17,468 nucleotides of DNA from CAYSLC01 sp964431545 (GTDB taxonomy: Bacteria; Desulfobacterota; Desulfobacteria; Desulfobacterales; JAABSP01), in NCBI GenBank assembly GCA_964431545.1, contig CAYSLC010000118.1:1-17468 (forward strand), in the 5' to 3' direction. Shown here in pieces: positions 1 through 7,105 of this stretch (positions are counted from its first letter, which is position 1; each line of letters begins with the position of its first letter). The translations under genes and the position numbers were made by a program. The notes under the pieces are model-generated. The model worked only from the letters and a program-made list of their open reading frames with translations. It made no database searches and was not told where the DNA came from.

Positions 1-137
1 CGGCCGATGTGTCCGGGGTATTGCCCGGGGATCAGGGTCCCGAAGCCCCGGACCTCCACCCGGTCACCGTCGGCCAGGCAACCGGCCATCGCATCGAAGA
101 CGGTGTTGACCATGTGGTGGGCATCGATCCGGCTCAT
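1..137 (-). pseudogene. HU/IHF-like DNA-binding protein fragment (runs off left edge)
   Basis: Read on the minus strand from an ATG at 137, the frame gives MSRIDAHHMVNTVFDAM, then LADGDRVEVRGFGTL and a GHIGR-like arm before the window ends. This matches helix 2 and the first beta strands of the HU/IHF fold (the GDRVEIRGFGSF signature). The usual first helix of about 15 residues is missing. Instead the frame runs upstream into sequence that belongs to a different reading frame, and no clear ribosome-binding site precedes the ATG. It therefore looks like a truncated copy or a fusion junction rather than an intact gene. The C-terminus lies outside the window, so completeness on that side cannot be judged. 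Confidence 0.45.
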
Positions 138-246
138 GCCGGCCCGCGATCCATGTCTTGGTGGAGCCGCTCGACAGAAGGGCCACGATCTCCTCGCGGT
201 GGGGGTCCAGCTTCGACTTCCCGGGCCCCTTCTTTTTTCGAATCAT
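64..246 (-). pseudogene. Small HTH-like protein fragment, frame-disrupted
   Basis: From an ATG at 246, preceded on the minus strand by a GGGA-type ribosome-binding site, the frame reads MIRKKKGPGKSKLDPHREEI and then VALLSSGSTKTWIA. The pattern of basic tail, then IVxLLxxGSTxxxIA, resembles the first two helices of small recombinase-type helix-turn-helix proteins. After about residue 34 the expected recognition helix is not seen, and the frame turns into proline- and arginine-rich shadow sequence. Meanwhile the HU-like frame takes over on the same strand. I read this as the 5' part of an HTH gene joined to the HU-like fragment. The identity of the HTH family is uncertain. Confidence 0.3.
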
Positions 247-267
247 CCGTCCCTGCCCGCTTTTTGC

Positions 268-296
268 TTGAATTCCCCCCGCATTACCGGTATCTT
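268..296 (+). promoter_or_regulatory. Putative sigma70 promoter for the PP2C gene
   Basis: TTGAAT (268-273) and TATCTT (291-296) are separated by exactly 17 bases, about 135 bases upstream of the phosphatase start. Both boxes match four of six consensus positions. This is pattern matching only. Confidence 0.35.
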
Positions 297-432
297 TCCC
301 CGGATCGTGTTTGCGCCCAACCAGGGGCGGTATCGACGGGTATTTCGGCCGTGACCGCCCGCATGTGTTCCGGTCTTCCATGGGATGCGGCTCCGGATGT
401 GCTCCGGCCATTCACCGGAACGGGAGTCCCAG

Positions 433-1245
433 ATGAAGGTTTTCAGACGAATATTCGGCCTCTCGGGGGATCCTTCCTCCGACGCTTCGCTCCACCGCCT
501 GGGGGAGCGGGTCCACGGCATCACCGACGGGGGGCGGGTGAGGGCCAACAATGAAGATTACTTCCTGATCCACCCCAAAAAGGGGCTTCTGGTGGTCGCC
601 GACGGCATGGGGGGGCACAACGCCGGGGAGGTGGCCAGCCGGGTGGCCACCGAGGCGCTCAACACCTACCTGTCCACCCACCTGATCCTCCAGATCCGGG
701 GCGACGAGACCGCGATCCGCAAAGAACTCCTCAACGCCGTCGAGGCGGCCAACCGGGAGGTCCTCCGGGTGGCGGTGGAGAAAGATGCCTACCGGGGCAT
801 GGGGTGCACCCTGGTGGCGGCTCTCATCGATGGGAACCTTCTCCACCTCTGCCATATCGGGGATGCAAGGGCCTACGTGGCCGACCGGGAAACCATCCGC
901 CTGCTCACCACCGACCACAGCGTTGTCATGGAGCTGGTCAAGGAAGGCCAGATGTCCGTCTCGGATGCCAGGAAGAGCCGGATGAGAAATGAACTGACCC
1001 AGGCCATCGGCATTGTGGAAGCGGTGGAGCCCGATTACCGCCGCTGCCGGCTGCGGGAGGGGGATCGGATCATCCTCTGTTCCGACGGGCTCTGGGATAT
1101 GGTCTCCGACGACGAGATCGGCGCCATTGCCGGCCGGTTCCGATCCGCCGTCGATATCTGCGAGGCGCTTGTCGATGCCGCCAACGAGGCCGGGGGCAAG
1201 GACAACGTCACGGCCGTGGTGGGGATCCACAGGACCGGGGTGTAA
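433..1245 (+). CDS. PP2C-family serine/threonine protein phosphatase
   Basis: Metal-dependent phosphatase of 270 residues that removes phosphate from Ser/Thr of proteins, the usual antagonist of Hanks-type kinases. Motifs in order: RANNEDYF (about 37-44), VVADGMGGHNAGE with metal ligands D57/G58, MGCTLVAAL, HIGDARAY, LTTDHS, SDGLWDMVSD with D218, and GGKDNVTAVV with D257/N258. These are the complete PP2C metal-binding set. It has no membrane segment and no extra domain, so it should be cytosolic and stand-alone (PrpC/Stp1 type). The ATG at 433 is chosen because GGGAG lies 6 bases before it and because the N-terminus aligns with the family; the frame stays open to 385. A Ser/Thr kinase lies 3.7 kb downstream on the same strand and is a plausible partner, although the two are not in one operon. 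Confidence 0.93.
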   Translation: MKVFRRIFGLSGDPSSDASLHRLGERVHGITDGGRVRANNEDYFLIHPKKGLLVVADGMGGHNAGEVASRVATEALNTYLSTHLILQIRGDETAIRKELLNAVEAANREVLRVAVEKDAYRGMGCTLVAALIDGNLLHLCHIGDARAYVADRETIRLLTTDHSVVMELVKEGQMSVSDARKSRMRNELTQAIGIVEAVEPDYRRCRLREGDRIILCSDGLWDMVSDDEIGAIAGRFRSAVDICEALVDAANEAGGKDNVTAVVGIHRTGV

Positions 1246-1640
1246 CCCGAACACCGGCGCCGCCGGAAAAGGCCGCCACCGGCCCGGCCCGCCCGGCACA
1301 TCTTTTCTCCCCCGGCATGCGCTCATCCGGTTGTCGCTCGGGCCGGAGCTAGCGCCACCGACTATTCCTAGAAAAAGTCGGCGGTCCGGCGGGGCGCCTC
1401 CACGTTCTCCACCTCCCGAATCAAACGGCGGTCTTCCGGGCGACCCGTCGCACCGGCATCGGCTGTCCTTCCGCGCTCCGGACACACGAAGACATCCAAT
1501 CCCTGGACGACGCCCAGGGCTGGTATGTTTCACCCCTACGGGGTTTTGGCCGCGGCCCCGGTTTTCAAAAAAATGGGCCTTCCCGGAATCCGTTATAACG
1601 AGAAATTCGGAGATCTTCCAATCGGACGGGTCGAGGGGCG
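1246..1640. other. Gene-free stretch with two weak hairpins
   Basis: No convincing gene is visible; open frames here are out-of-frame continuations of the phosphatase region. Two small inverted repeats occur: CCCTGG/CCAGGG (1501-1506 with 1514-1519) and ACCCC/GGGGT (1532-1536 with 1540-1544) followed by TTT, which could be a weak terminator for the plus strand. On the minus strand, T7 (revcomp of 1567-1573) follows only a three-base-pair stem. A 10-base palindrome, GGCCGCGGCC, lies at 1548-1557. Confidence 0.4.
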
Positions 1641-2033
1641 TTAGGCAGCGATATAGATCCCTTTTTTTCCGCTTTTGATCTTTCCCTGCTTCTTCAAGCG
1701 GTAGACGATGTTGTAGATCTTCTTGGGGTCGTATCCCGACTGTTGGCTCAGGGTTTCGATGTTCACGCCTTCCTGGGACTCGATGATCAGATTGTGGACC
1801 ACATCCGTGGCCGATTTTTTCTTTGACTTCCGGGTGGTCTTCTTCCGGGATCGCGTGGTTTTGCTCTTTTTGGTATCGCGGGCCGGACGCTCGGTTTTCT
1901 CTTTTTCGGGCGCGGCCGCCCCATCCGGCTGCTCCGCCAGGGTGTCCAGCCGATCGGCGATGTTATCGATCCCCTTGGCGAATGCTTTCAATCCCTCGGC
2001 CACGCTCTTGAACACAACTTCAAGATCATTCAT
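1641..2033 (-). CDS. Lysine-rich coiled-coil and winged-helix-like protein
   Basis: A 130-residue protein of unknown function in three parts. Residues 1-40 (MNDLEVVFKSVAEGLKAFAK, continuing GIDNIADRLDTLAEQ) look like an amphipathic or coiled-coil helix. Residues about 45-78 are a low-complexity Lys/Arg/Thr/Ser tract resembling histone H1 tails. Residues 79-130 (ATDVVHNLIIESQEGVNIET, then LSQQSGYDPKKIYNIVYRLK, then KQGKIKSGKKGIYIAA) look like a small winged-helix DNA-binding domain. The start at 2033 is supported by AAGGAG 8 bases upstream on the minus strand. It has its own promoter-like sequence (2109-2137). The layout suggests an oligomerising, nonspecific DNA-binding or nucleoid protein, but this is inference. 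Confidence 0.8.
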   Translation of the reverse strand: MNDLEVVFKSVAEGLKAFAKGIDNIADRLDTLAEQPDGAAAPEKEKTERPARDTKKSKTTRSRKKTTRKSKKKSATDVVHNLIIESQEGVNIETLSQQSGYDPKKIYNIVYRLKKQGKIKSGKKGIYIAA

Positions 2034-2108
2034 GTCGGTGCTTCTCCTTTTTGCGTTTTCCTCTGTTCTCCATTTGTAATGGGCCGTTTCTCTACTACTA
2101 TCTTCCAC

Positions 2109-2137
2109 AATATATCTTCTTATTTTTTAGAAGTAAA
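2109..2137 (-). promoter_or_regulatory. Putative sigma70 promoter for the lysine-rich gene
   Basis: On the minus strand TTTACT (2137-2132) and TATATT (2114-2109) are spaced by 17 bases in a strongly AT-rich patch within a GC-rich genome. It lies about 76 bases upstream of the ATG at 2033. Confidence 0.5.
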
Positions 2138-2378
2138 TAAGAGAATGGAAAAAAAAGAAAACTTTTTCACATTTCCCCGGTTGCCGGTGTTTTCCCAATG
2201 ATTACATCCGATTCGCGGGAAAAATACCTTCCATGCCCCATTGTTTTCCTCCCCTCCGTGGGAGATGATCGGGCGGTGTGTCGATTCGAAAAAAAGTCTC
2301 GGGCCCCTGGAGGGGAAGAAAGACCTCGAGGTCGGGAGATCCTTTGAAAATCGACGGATTCCATCGGTCGGTCCTTTC

Positions 2379-2402
2379 GGAACCTCGGGCGGAACCTCGG
2401 GC
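2379..2402. repeat. Two tandem copies of a 12-base unit
   Basis: GGAACCTCGGGC occurs twice head to tail, ending 12 bases before the TTGACA of the next promoter. The position would suit an activator or repressor site; a chance duplication is equally possible. Confidence 0.5.
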
Positions 2403-2413
2403 AAACCGGATCG

Positions 2414-2442
2414 TTGACAGGACGGAAGACAATACCCATTGT
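2414..2442 (+). promoter_or_regulatory. Putative promoter for the DksA-BON gene
   Basis: A perfect TTGACA (2414-2419) is followed after 17 bases by CATTGT (2437-2442), a poor -10 box retaining only A2, T3 and T6. It is 48 bases upstream of the start codon. Confidence 0.35.
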
Positions 2443-2489
2443 ACTCCGAAAACGCACCCTTGAGCCGGGTATTCACCAAGGAGGAAAAC

Positions 2490-3266
2490 ATGGCGGATCA
2501 GACCGCAAATTCAAAATTTTACGACATGCTTATCCGAAGAAGAAACGAAATTTTCGATCGTCGTCGACAGTACCACTCCTCGTGGCAGAACCTCCACGAG
2601 GCCGAACGGGAACTGGAGGAGGCGGCCCAGAAGGAGAACATCTCCCAGGGGCTGGCCCAGTTGGACGGCCGGGAGAAGGACGAGATCGAAGCCATCGACC
2701 GGGCCCTCCAGAAGCTGGAGGGAGGTCGCTACGGGGTCTGCGAAGGGTGCGGCGAGGAAGTCCCGCCGGAGCGCCTGGAAGCCCTCCCGTACACGCCGTT
2801 TTGCAGCCGATGCGCCACCCGGCTGGAGAAGGGGCGGCCCCTGCCGGTCCAGCAGGCGGAGACCGAGACCGGCGGCATGCCGGTCGAATACCAGGGCATG
2901 AGCGACGATCAGTTGTCGGACGCCATCTACGACGAACTGGAACGGCGGGGGCGGGTGGAGACCGAGGAACTCGATGTCCACGTGGAGGAGGGGGTGGTCC
3001 ATCTGGACGGGGTCCTGCCCAGCGAGACCAAGCGGCAGATCCTCATCGAACTCGTCGAGGACGTCATGGGATTTCCGGAGGTGGTGGACAATCTTCGCAT
3101 CGACCGGACCCTCTGGCAGCGGGGGGAAGCCGTCCGGAAGCCGTCCGGGGAGAAGACCGACGAAGAGATCCTCATGGACGGAGAGGACATCAACGAGGAC
3201 CCCTTCGATTCGGAGATCGACGGGACCCCCTTGAGTCCGCCCGACCACATGACACCGGAGCGCTGA
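2490..3266 (+). CDS. TraR/DksA-type zinc finger protein fused to a BON domain
   Basis: A 258-residue protein with two recognisable modules. Residues 10-80 form a long charged helical hairpin. They lead into YGVCEGCGEEVPPERLEALP and a C4 zinc finger with C84, C87, C105 and C108, the signature of the TraR/DksA family that acts on the RNA polymerase secondary channel. Residues about 142-206 (LSDAIYDELERRGRV, then ELDVHVEEGVVHLDGVL, then a helix and VVDNLRIDRTL) form a BON domain, normally found in periplasmic or membrane-associated proteins. The C-terminus is acidic. The hairpin tip lacks the DxxDxA motif by which DksA acts on polymerase, so the function may differ. AAGGAGG lies 5 bases before the ATG at 2490, which fixes the start. 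No signal peptide is seen, so it is probably cytosolic. Confidence 0.88.
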   Translation: MADQTANSKFYDMLIRRRNEIFDRRRQYHSSWQNLHEAERELEEAAQKENISQGLAQLDGREKDEIEAIDRALQKLEGGRYGVCEGCGEEVPPERLEALPYTPFCSRCATRLEKGRPLPVQQAETETGGMPVEYQGMSDDQLSDAIYDELERRGRVETEELDVHVEEGVVHLDGVLPSETKRQILIELVEDVMGFPEVVDNLRIDRTLWQRGEAVRKPSGEKTDEEILMDGEDINEDPFDSEIDGTPLSPPDHMTPER

Positions 3267-3287
3267 TCCGGGGAGGCGGAGGCCCCT

Positions 3288-3896
3288 CTACTTGCTGCCC
3301 ACCACCAGCCGCTGCCCCGGTTTGATGATCATTTCCGGCCCCAGGCTGTTCATCCGTTTGAGTTCCTCCACGCTGACGTCGTACTTCCGGCTGATCTGGT
3401 AGAGGGTCTCCCCGTCCGCCACCGTGTGGTATCGCGGACGGGTCTTTTTGATGTTGACCTTCTTTTCGATGGTGGGCACGTCCGGCTTCGATTCGGCGGC
3501 GGGTGTGGAGGCCGCCGTCGAAGCCCGTGGACCCGTCGAACCGGAATCGGCGGCGCCGGCGGCCTCGTCCTCGAGTTGGTCGAGCTGGTTTTCCACCGCC
3601 CCCAGCCGCTGGGAGACGGTGTTCTCCAGCCGGTCCATCCGGCTGATGAGGGTATCGGTCTCGAAGGCGGGGTCCCGGCTTTCGACGCGGTTGACCCGCT
3701 CGGCCAAAGCCTGCATGTCCGATCGCAGCGCGGACACCTCCTCGAGTCGGATCTCGATACGGGCGAGGCGTTCCTCGTCGCCGGAGTCCCGGCCGAAGAT
3801 GATGAACAGAAAGATCAAGAGGACCACGGCCGCGGATACCGCCAAAATCACGGGCATCTGGATCTCTTTGGGGGGGATGGAGCTGATCCGTTTCAT
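3288..3896 (-). CDS. Membrane-anchored LysM-domain protein with coiled coil
   Basis: A 202-residue protein. Residues about 15-34 (PVILAVSAAVVLLIFLFIIF) are one transmembrane helix. Residues 40-112 are heptad-like and charged (RLARIEIRLEEV, then MQALAERVNRVE, then ISRMDRLENTVSQRLGAVEN), which predicts a coiled coil. A flexible Ala/Ser/Pro linker follows. Residues 156-200 (YHTVADGETLYQISRKYDVS to IIKPGQRLVV) are a typical LysM module that binds peptidoglycan N-acetylglucosamine. The likely topology is a short cytoplasmic N-terminus with the rod and LysM domain in the periplasm. The first in-frame ATG was taken; the ribosome-binding site before it is weak, and a CCGAT/ATCGG hairpin (3907-3919) lies just upstream. 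It converges on the DksA-BON gene with only 21 bases between them. Confidence 0.88.
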   Translation of the reverse strand: MKRISSIPPKEIQMPVILAVSAAVVLLIFLFIIFGRDSGDEERLARIEIRLEEVSALRSDMQALAERVNRVESRDPAFETDTLISRMDRLENTVSQRLGAVENQLDQLEDEAAGAADSGSTGPRASTAASTPAAESKPDVPTIEKKVNIKKTRPRYHTVADGETLYQISRKYDVSVEELKRMNSLGPEMIIKPGQRLVVGSK

Positions 3897-3960
3897 CGAT
3901 AGCTATCCGATCTTATCGGGGTTAAACTGACAGTCGAATTCCCAAGCCTTCGGTTATTCC

Positions 3961-3987
3961 TTGATATTTCATACCATCTGCTATAAT
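3961..3987 (+). promoter_or_regulatory. Extended -10 promoter for the STN/PDZ gene
   Basis: A perfect TATAAT (3982-3987) is preceded by TGC, giving an extended -10 element (3979-3987). TTGATA (3961-3966) lies upstream with a short 15-base spacer. It is about 40 bases upstream of the start and is the best sigma70-like promoter in the left half. Confidence 0.6.
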
Positions 3988-4027
3988 TAGGTTTCAAGTC
4001 TTTTTCTGCGGACACCCCTTGCATCCG

Positions 4028-4798
4028 ATGGACGCCATGCTTCGAATCCCCATTTCACACCGTATCCCGCGCCGGCGCCGATCCGGGAGCCGCCGGATCG
4101 TCTTCCGGTGTCTCCTGGCTCTGGCGGCGTTTTTCATGGCCGGTCCGTGGGGGGAGCCTTGCCCGGCCGCCGCTCCTTCGGAATCTCCGGCCATGGAGGC
4201 CTCCCTGGAAGACGGCCGGCTGACCATCCGGGCGCGGAACATCCCCCTCGGAGAGGTCCTGGAGAAGATCCAGGCCCTCTATCCGCTTCGAATCACCGGC
4301 CTCGAGGACCGGGCCGACGAGACGGTGGTCTTCTTTTCGGAACAGGAGCCCCCCGAACAGGCCATCCGAAGGCTCCTCCGCCATCTGGGGGAGGACAACT
4401 ACGCCCTGGAGTTCAAGGGCGCGCGGTTGAGCCGGGTGGCCGTGGTCCCCCGGGCCGGACCGGGCTCGGCGCCGCCGCCGCGCGCGACTCCCGCGGCCCC
4501 GACGCGATCCGGCGAGCCCATGGCCAGCGTGGTCCGGGTCAACCGGGTTCTCGACGATACCCAGGCCCAGGAGGTCGATCTCCGGCGCAACGATCTGATC
4601 ATCGAATACGATGGCCGTCCCATCACTTCGCCGGGCCAGCTCGTCCAGGCGGTGAAGGAGATCCCCGAAACCGAGCAGGTCGATCTTTTGGTGGTGCGGG
4701 ACGGGGAGCCGATCCGGTATACCCTGAAGGGGGGCTTCATCGGGGTTCAGATCGCCCCCCACAAGATTCCGAGGGCCGAGTACGACCTCCTCCGGTAA
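4028..4798 (+). CDS. Exported protein with STN-like and PDZ-like domains
   Basis: A 256-residue protein with an arginine-rich N-terminus and a hydrophobic segment (CLLALAAFFMAGPW) that looks like a Sec signal peptide ending near AAA. Residues about 55-125 of the mature part (LTIRARNIPLGEVLEKIQAL, then EQEPPEQAIRRLLRHLGEDN) have the strand-helix-strand pattern of the secretin/TonB short N-terminal (STN) domain. A proline/alanine linker follows. Residues about 165-245 (VRVNRVLDDTQAQEVDLRRN, then DLIIEYDGRPITSPGQLVQA) are a PDZ-like fold. This combination recalls periplasmic adaptors of secretin systems, but no secretin is nearby and the substrate is unknown. The start is uncertain: TTG at 4019, ATG at 4028 and ATG at 4037 are all in frame and none has a strong ribosome-binding site. 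Confidence 0.78.
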   Translation: MDAMLRIPISHRIPRRRRSGSRRIVFRCLLALAAFFMAGPWGEPCPAAAPSESPAMEASLEDGRLTIRARNIPLGEVLEKIQALYPLRITGLEDRADETVVFFSEQEPPEQAIRRLLRHLGEDNYALEFKGARLSRVAVVPRAGPGSAPPPRATPAAPTRSGEPMASVVRVNRVLDDTQAQEVDLRRNDLIIEYDGRPITSPGQLVQAVKEIPETEQVDLLVVRDGEPIRYTLKGGFIGVQIAPHKIPRAEYDLLR

Positions 4799-4842
4799 AC
4801 CGCGGCGGTACACCGTCCCCCGATCCGGCGGGCCGGGCATTG

Positions 4843-4871
4843 TTGACTTATCCGTGCTGTTATGGAATAAC
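4843..4871 (+). promoter_or_regulatory. Putative promoter for the kinase gene
   Basis: TTGACT (4843-4848) and AATAAC (4866-4871) are separated by 17 bases, 48 bases before the kinase start. The -35 matches five of six positions; the -10 lacks the final T. Confidence 0.4.
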
Positions 4872-4918
4872 CGATCCAAATACGCGAACCCGTTGCCGAA
4901 ACAAGGAAAACCAGACCG

Positions 4919-7045
4919 ATGAGTAAACCCCCTCGGAAAGATAGCCCGGACACCCCGGACGAAGAGACCGCCTATCAGGAGACCATGGCCCTGACCAAGG
5001 AGGAGATGGGCATCCGGGAGAAAGAGGACGAAAAAGAGGATCGGGAAAAGGCGCCCCACCAGGAGACATTGGCCATCTCCCGAAAGGAAATGGGGATCAC
5101 CGACGACGGCGCCTCCGAAAAGCACCAGAAGACCCAGGCGCTGACCCGCGAGGAGATGGGCATCGCCGACCGGCCATCCGGAACGGAGGAGGAGAACGGA
5201 TACCAGCGGACCGTCGCCATGACCCGGGAGGAGATGGGCATCGCCGGCGAATCCGGGGGGTATCAGGAGACCATGGCCATGTCCCGGGAGGAGATGGGCA
5301 TCCGGGAGCCGGGGGAAGAAGGCGGGGAGGGGTACCAGGAGACGATGGTCCTCACCAAGGCGGAGATGGGGATCCCCGGCGGACGTCCCGGGGACAAGGA
5401 GGAAAACGGGGAGTACCAGCAGACCCAGCCGCTCCATGAAGAGGGAACCGTGGAGGGGGTCGGCGGCCCGCGGGACCGGGAGGCGGATTTCTCCGCAACA
5501 CGGCTGGAAAAAGAGTACCACCGCAAATGGATCGAACGGGACCACGGCGACGACAAGTACGGGTCCGAGGGGAAGATCGTCGCCGGCGGCATGGGTGCCA
5601 TCCTCAGAGTCCTCGACCGGAACCTCCAGCGCATTTCAGCCATGAAGGTGATCCTTCCCGATTACAAGAACAAGGCGGATGCCCTCACGGGCTTCATCAC
5701 CGAGGCGAAGATCACCGGCCTGCTGGAGCACCCCAACATCATTCCGGTCCACGACCTTGGCTTCTCGGAGGCGTCCGGCATTTACTTCACCATGAAACTG
5801 GCCCAGGGGGAGGCCCTCTACGACATCCTGGAGAAGCTCCGCAAAAGCGATCCCGAATACCTGGAGAAGTACCACACCTATCAACTGCTCAACATCTTTC
5901 GCAAGGTCTGCGACGCGGTCTCCTTCGCCCACGCCAAGGGGATCCTCCACCAGGACATCAAGCCCCACAACATCATGGTGGGGCCCCACGGGGAGGTCCT
6001 TCTCATGGACTGGGGACTCGCCCGGTACCTGGGCGGGGAGGAGGGGGAGATCCCTCCGGAGGAGGCGGAGAGGATCGAGGAGATCTTCGCGGCGGCCCGC
6101 CAGGCCGAGGCCGAGAGCGAAGACCTGATCAAGGGATCGCCCACCTTCATGTCCCCGGAACAGGTGAAGGGAGAGCCCCTCGACCGGCGATCCGATATTT
6201 TTTTGCTGGGCGCCACCCTCTACCACATCTTCACCCTCTCCCCCCCCTACGGCGGGGCGACCCTCATGGAGGTGCTGGAGAAGGCGCTGGTGGGAAACTA
6301 CATCCCTCCGGCCGAAAAGAATCCGGCCCGGCAGATCCCTCCCGATATCTGCCGGATCATCACCCGGGCCATGGCGCCGGCGAAAGAGGACCGGTACCAG
6401 GCCGTGGAGGAGATGAGCGGGGAGATCGACGACCTGATCGCGGGACGGTGGTCCCGGCAGGAGCGGAAGCGCTTCAGCCAGGGCGATTGGATCATGCGGG
6501 AGGGGGATGCCGGGGACGAGGCGTACCTCATCCTGAGCGGGGAGGTCCAGGTGCTCAAGGATACGGACGGGGAACGCATCCCCCTGGGCACGCTCCGATC
6601 CGGAGACATCTTCGGCGAGATGTCCCTGATCACCCCGGTCACCCGCTCGGCCTCCGTCCGGGCCGAGACCGACACCGAGGTGGCGGTGCTGACCCGGGAG
6701 CTGGTCTCCCAGAACCTTCAGAAGCTGCCGCCCTACATGGAGAAGATCGTCTCCACCCTCACCGACCGCCTCCGGGCCGCCAACGTCAACATCCACCCCT
6801 ATGCCGCGACGGACTGCACCCTCGTGGTGCTCAAACAGCTCCGCCTGCTTGCCCGGGAGAAGTCGTGCGACCGGCTGACCGAGTTTTCCATCCCCCCCTA
6901 TGAGATCGCCGCGGAGATCGCCCGGGATCTGGGGCTGCCTCTCCAGCGGGTCCAGTCCGTGCTCTCGGAGGCCGAAAAGGAAGGGCTGGTGGCCATGGCG
7001 GACGGACGGCTCTCGGTGCCGGACCCCTCCAAACTCGGCGCCTGA
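4919..7045 (+). CDS. Ser/Thr protein kinase with N-terminal repeats, cNMP-binding and winged-helix domains
   Basis: A 708-residue protein in four parts. Residues 19-172 hold seven copies (the last degenerate) of a YQxT-x-A-L-[TS]-x-x-EMGI motif in acidic spacers. Residues about 214-510 form a Hanks-type kinase: glycine loop AGGMGAIL (222-229), ATP-anchoring K243 in AMKV, alpha-C E262, catalytic loop HQDIKPHN (344-351, D346), metal motif DWG in place of DFG (364-366), an acidic helical insertion, and SPE (412-414). Residues about 516-620 form a cNMP-binding domain with FGEMSL (565-570) and phosphate-binding R576. The tail (about 640-700, PPYEIAAEIARDLGLPLQRV) resembles a Crp winged helix. No transmembrane segment is seen, so it is likely cytosolic and nucleotide-controlled. 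AAGGAA lies about 10 bases before the ATG. Confidence 0.92.
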   Translation: MSKPPRKDSPDTPDEETAYQETMALTKEEMGIREKEDEKEDREKAPHQETLAISRKEMGITDDGASEKHQKTQALTREEMGIADRPSGTEEENGYQRTVAMTREEMGIAGESGGYQETMAMSREEMGIREPGEEGGEGYQETMVLTKAEMGIPGGRPGDKEENGEYQQTQPLHEEGTVEGVGGPRDREADFSATRLEKEYHRKWIERDHGDDKYGSEGKIVAGGMGAILRVLDRNLQRISAMKVILPDYKNKADALTGFITEAKITGLLEHPNIIPVHDLGFSEASGIYFTMKLAQGEALYDILEKLRKSDPEYLEKYHTYQLLNIFRKVCDAVSFAHAKGILHQDIKPHNIMVGPHGEVLLMDWGLARYLGGEEGEIPPEEAERIEEIFAAARQAEAESEDLIKGSPTFMSPEQVKGEPLDRRSDIFLLGATLYHIFTLSPPYGGATLMEVLEKALVGNYIPPAEKNPARQIPPDICRIITRAMAPAKEDRYQAVEEMSGEIDDLIAGRWSRQERKRFSQGDWIMREGDAGDEAYLILSGEVQVLKDTDGERIPLGTLRSGDIFGEMSLITPVTRSASVRAETDTEVAVLTRELVSQNLQKLPPYMEKIVSTLTDRLRAANVNIHPYAATDCTLVVLKQLRLLAREKSCDRLTEFSIPPYEIAAEIARDLGLPLQRVQSVLSEAEKEGLVAMADGRLSVPDPSKLGA
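4973..5434 (+). repeat. Seven-fold peptide repeat array in the kinase N-terminus
   Basis: Units begin at kinase residues Y19, H47, H69, Y95, Y115, Y139 and Y166. Their shared pattern is [YH]Q[EKRQ]T, x, A, [LMI], [TS], [KR], x, EMGI; the seventh keeps only YQQTQPL. Spacers are 5-15 residues long and acidic. The coding DNA has diverged between copies while the motif stays, which suggests selection on the peptide. Each unit offers two Thr/Ser positions that could be phosphorylated. Confidence 0.85.
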
Positions 7046-7105
7046 TGGCGGATTCCGGGCCTTGCCGCGGGGCGCGGATCCCGAACCAAGAGCGGAAAAG
7101 AGCGG

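Larger units (their letters stand above)
2138..2489. other. Intergenic leader region with palindromes and a tandem repeat
   Basis: No gene is visible in this stretch between divergent genes. It contains a perfect 12-base palindrome GACCTCGAGGTC (2322-2333), a hairpin CCCC-TGGA-GGGG (2304-2315), a CTCCC/GGGAG inverted repeat (2249-2264), a tandem duplication of GGAACCTCGGGC (2379-2402) and the putative promoter of the DksA-BON gene. Confidence 0.45.

Noticed and set aside
412..1533. A 373-codon minus-strand frame opposite the phosphatase
   Set aside because: The plus strand has all PP2C motifs; the opposite frame is low-complexity shadow sequence.
4973..5434. CRISPR-like array
   Set aside because: The repeats are conserved as peptide rather than DNA and lie in frame within the kinase gene.
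4055..5545. A 496-codon open frame on the minus strand across the STN/PDZ gene and the kinase start
   Set aside because: It spans two clear plus-strand genes, shows no family features, and its repeats are just the antisense image of the kinase repeats.
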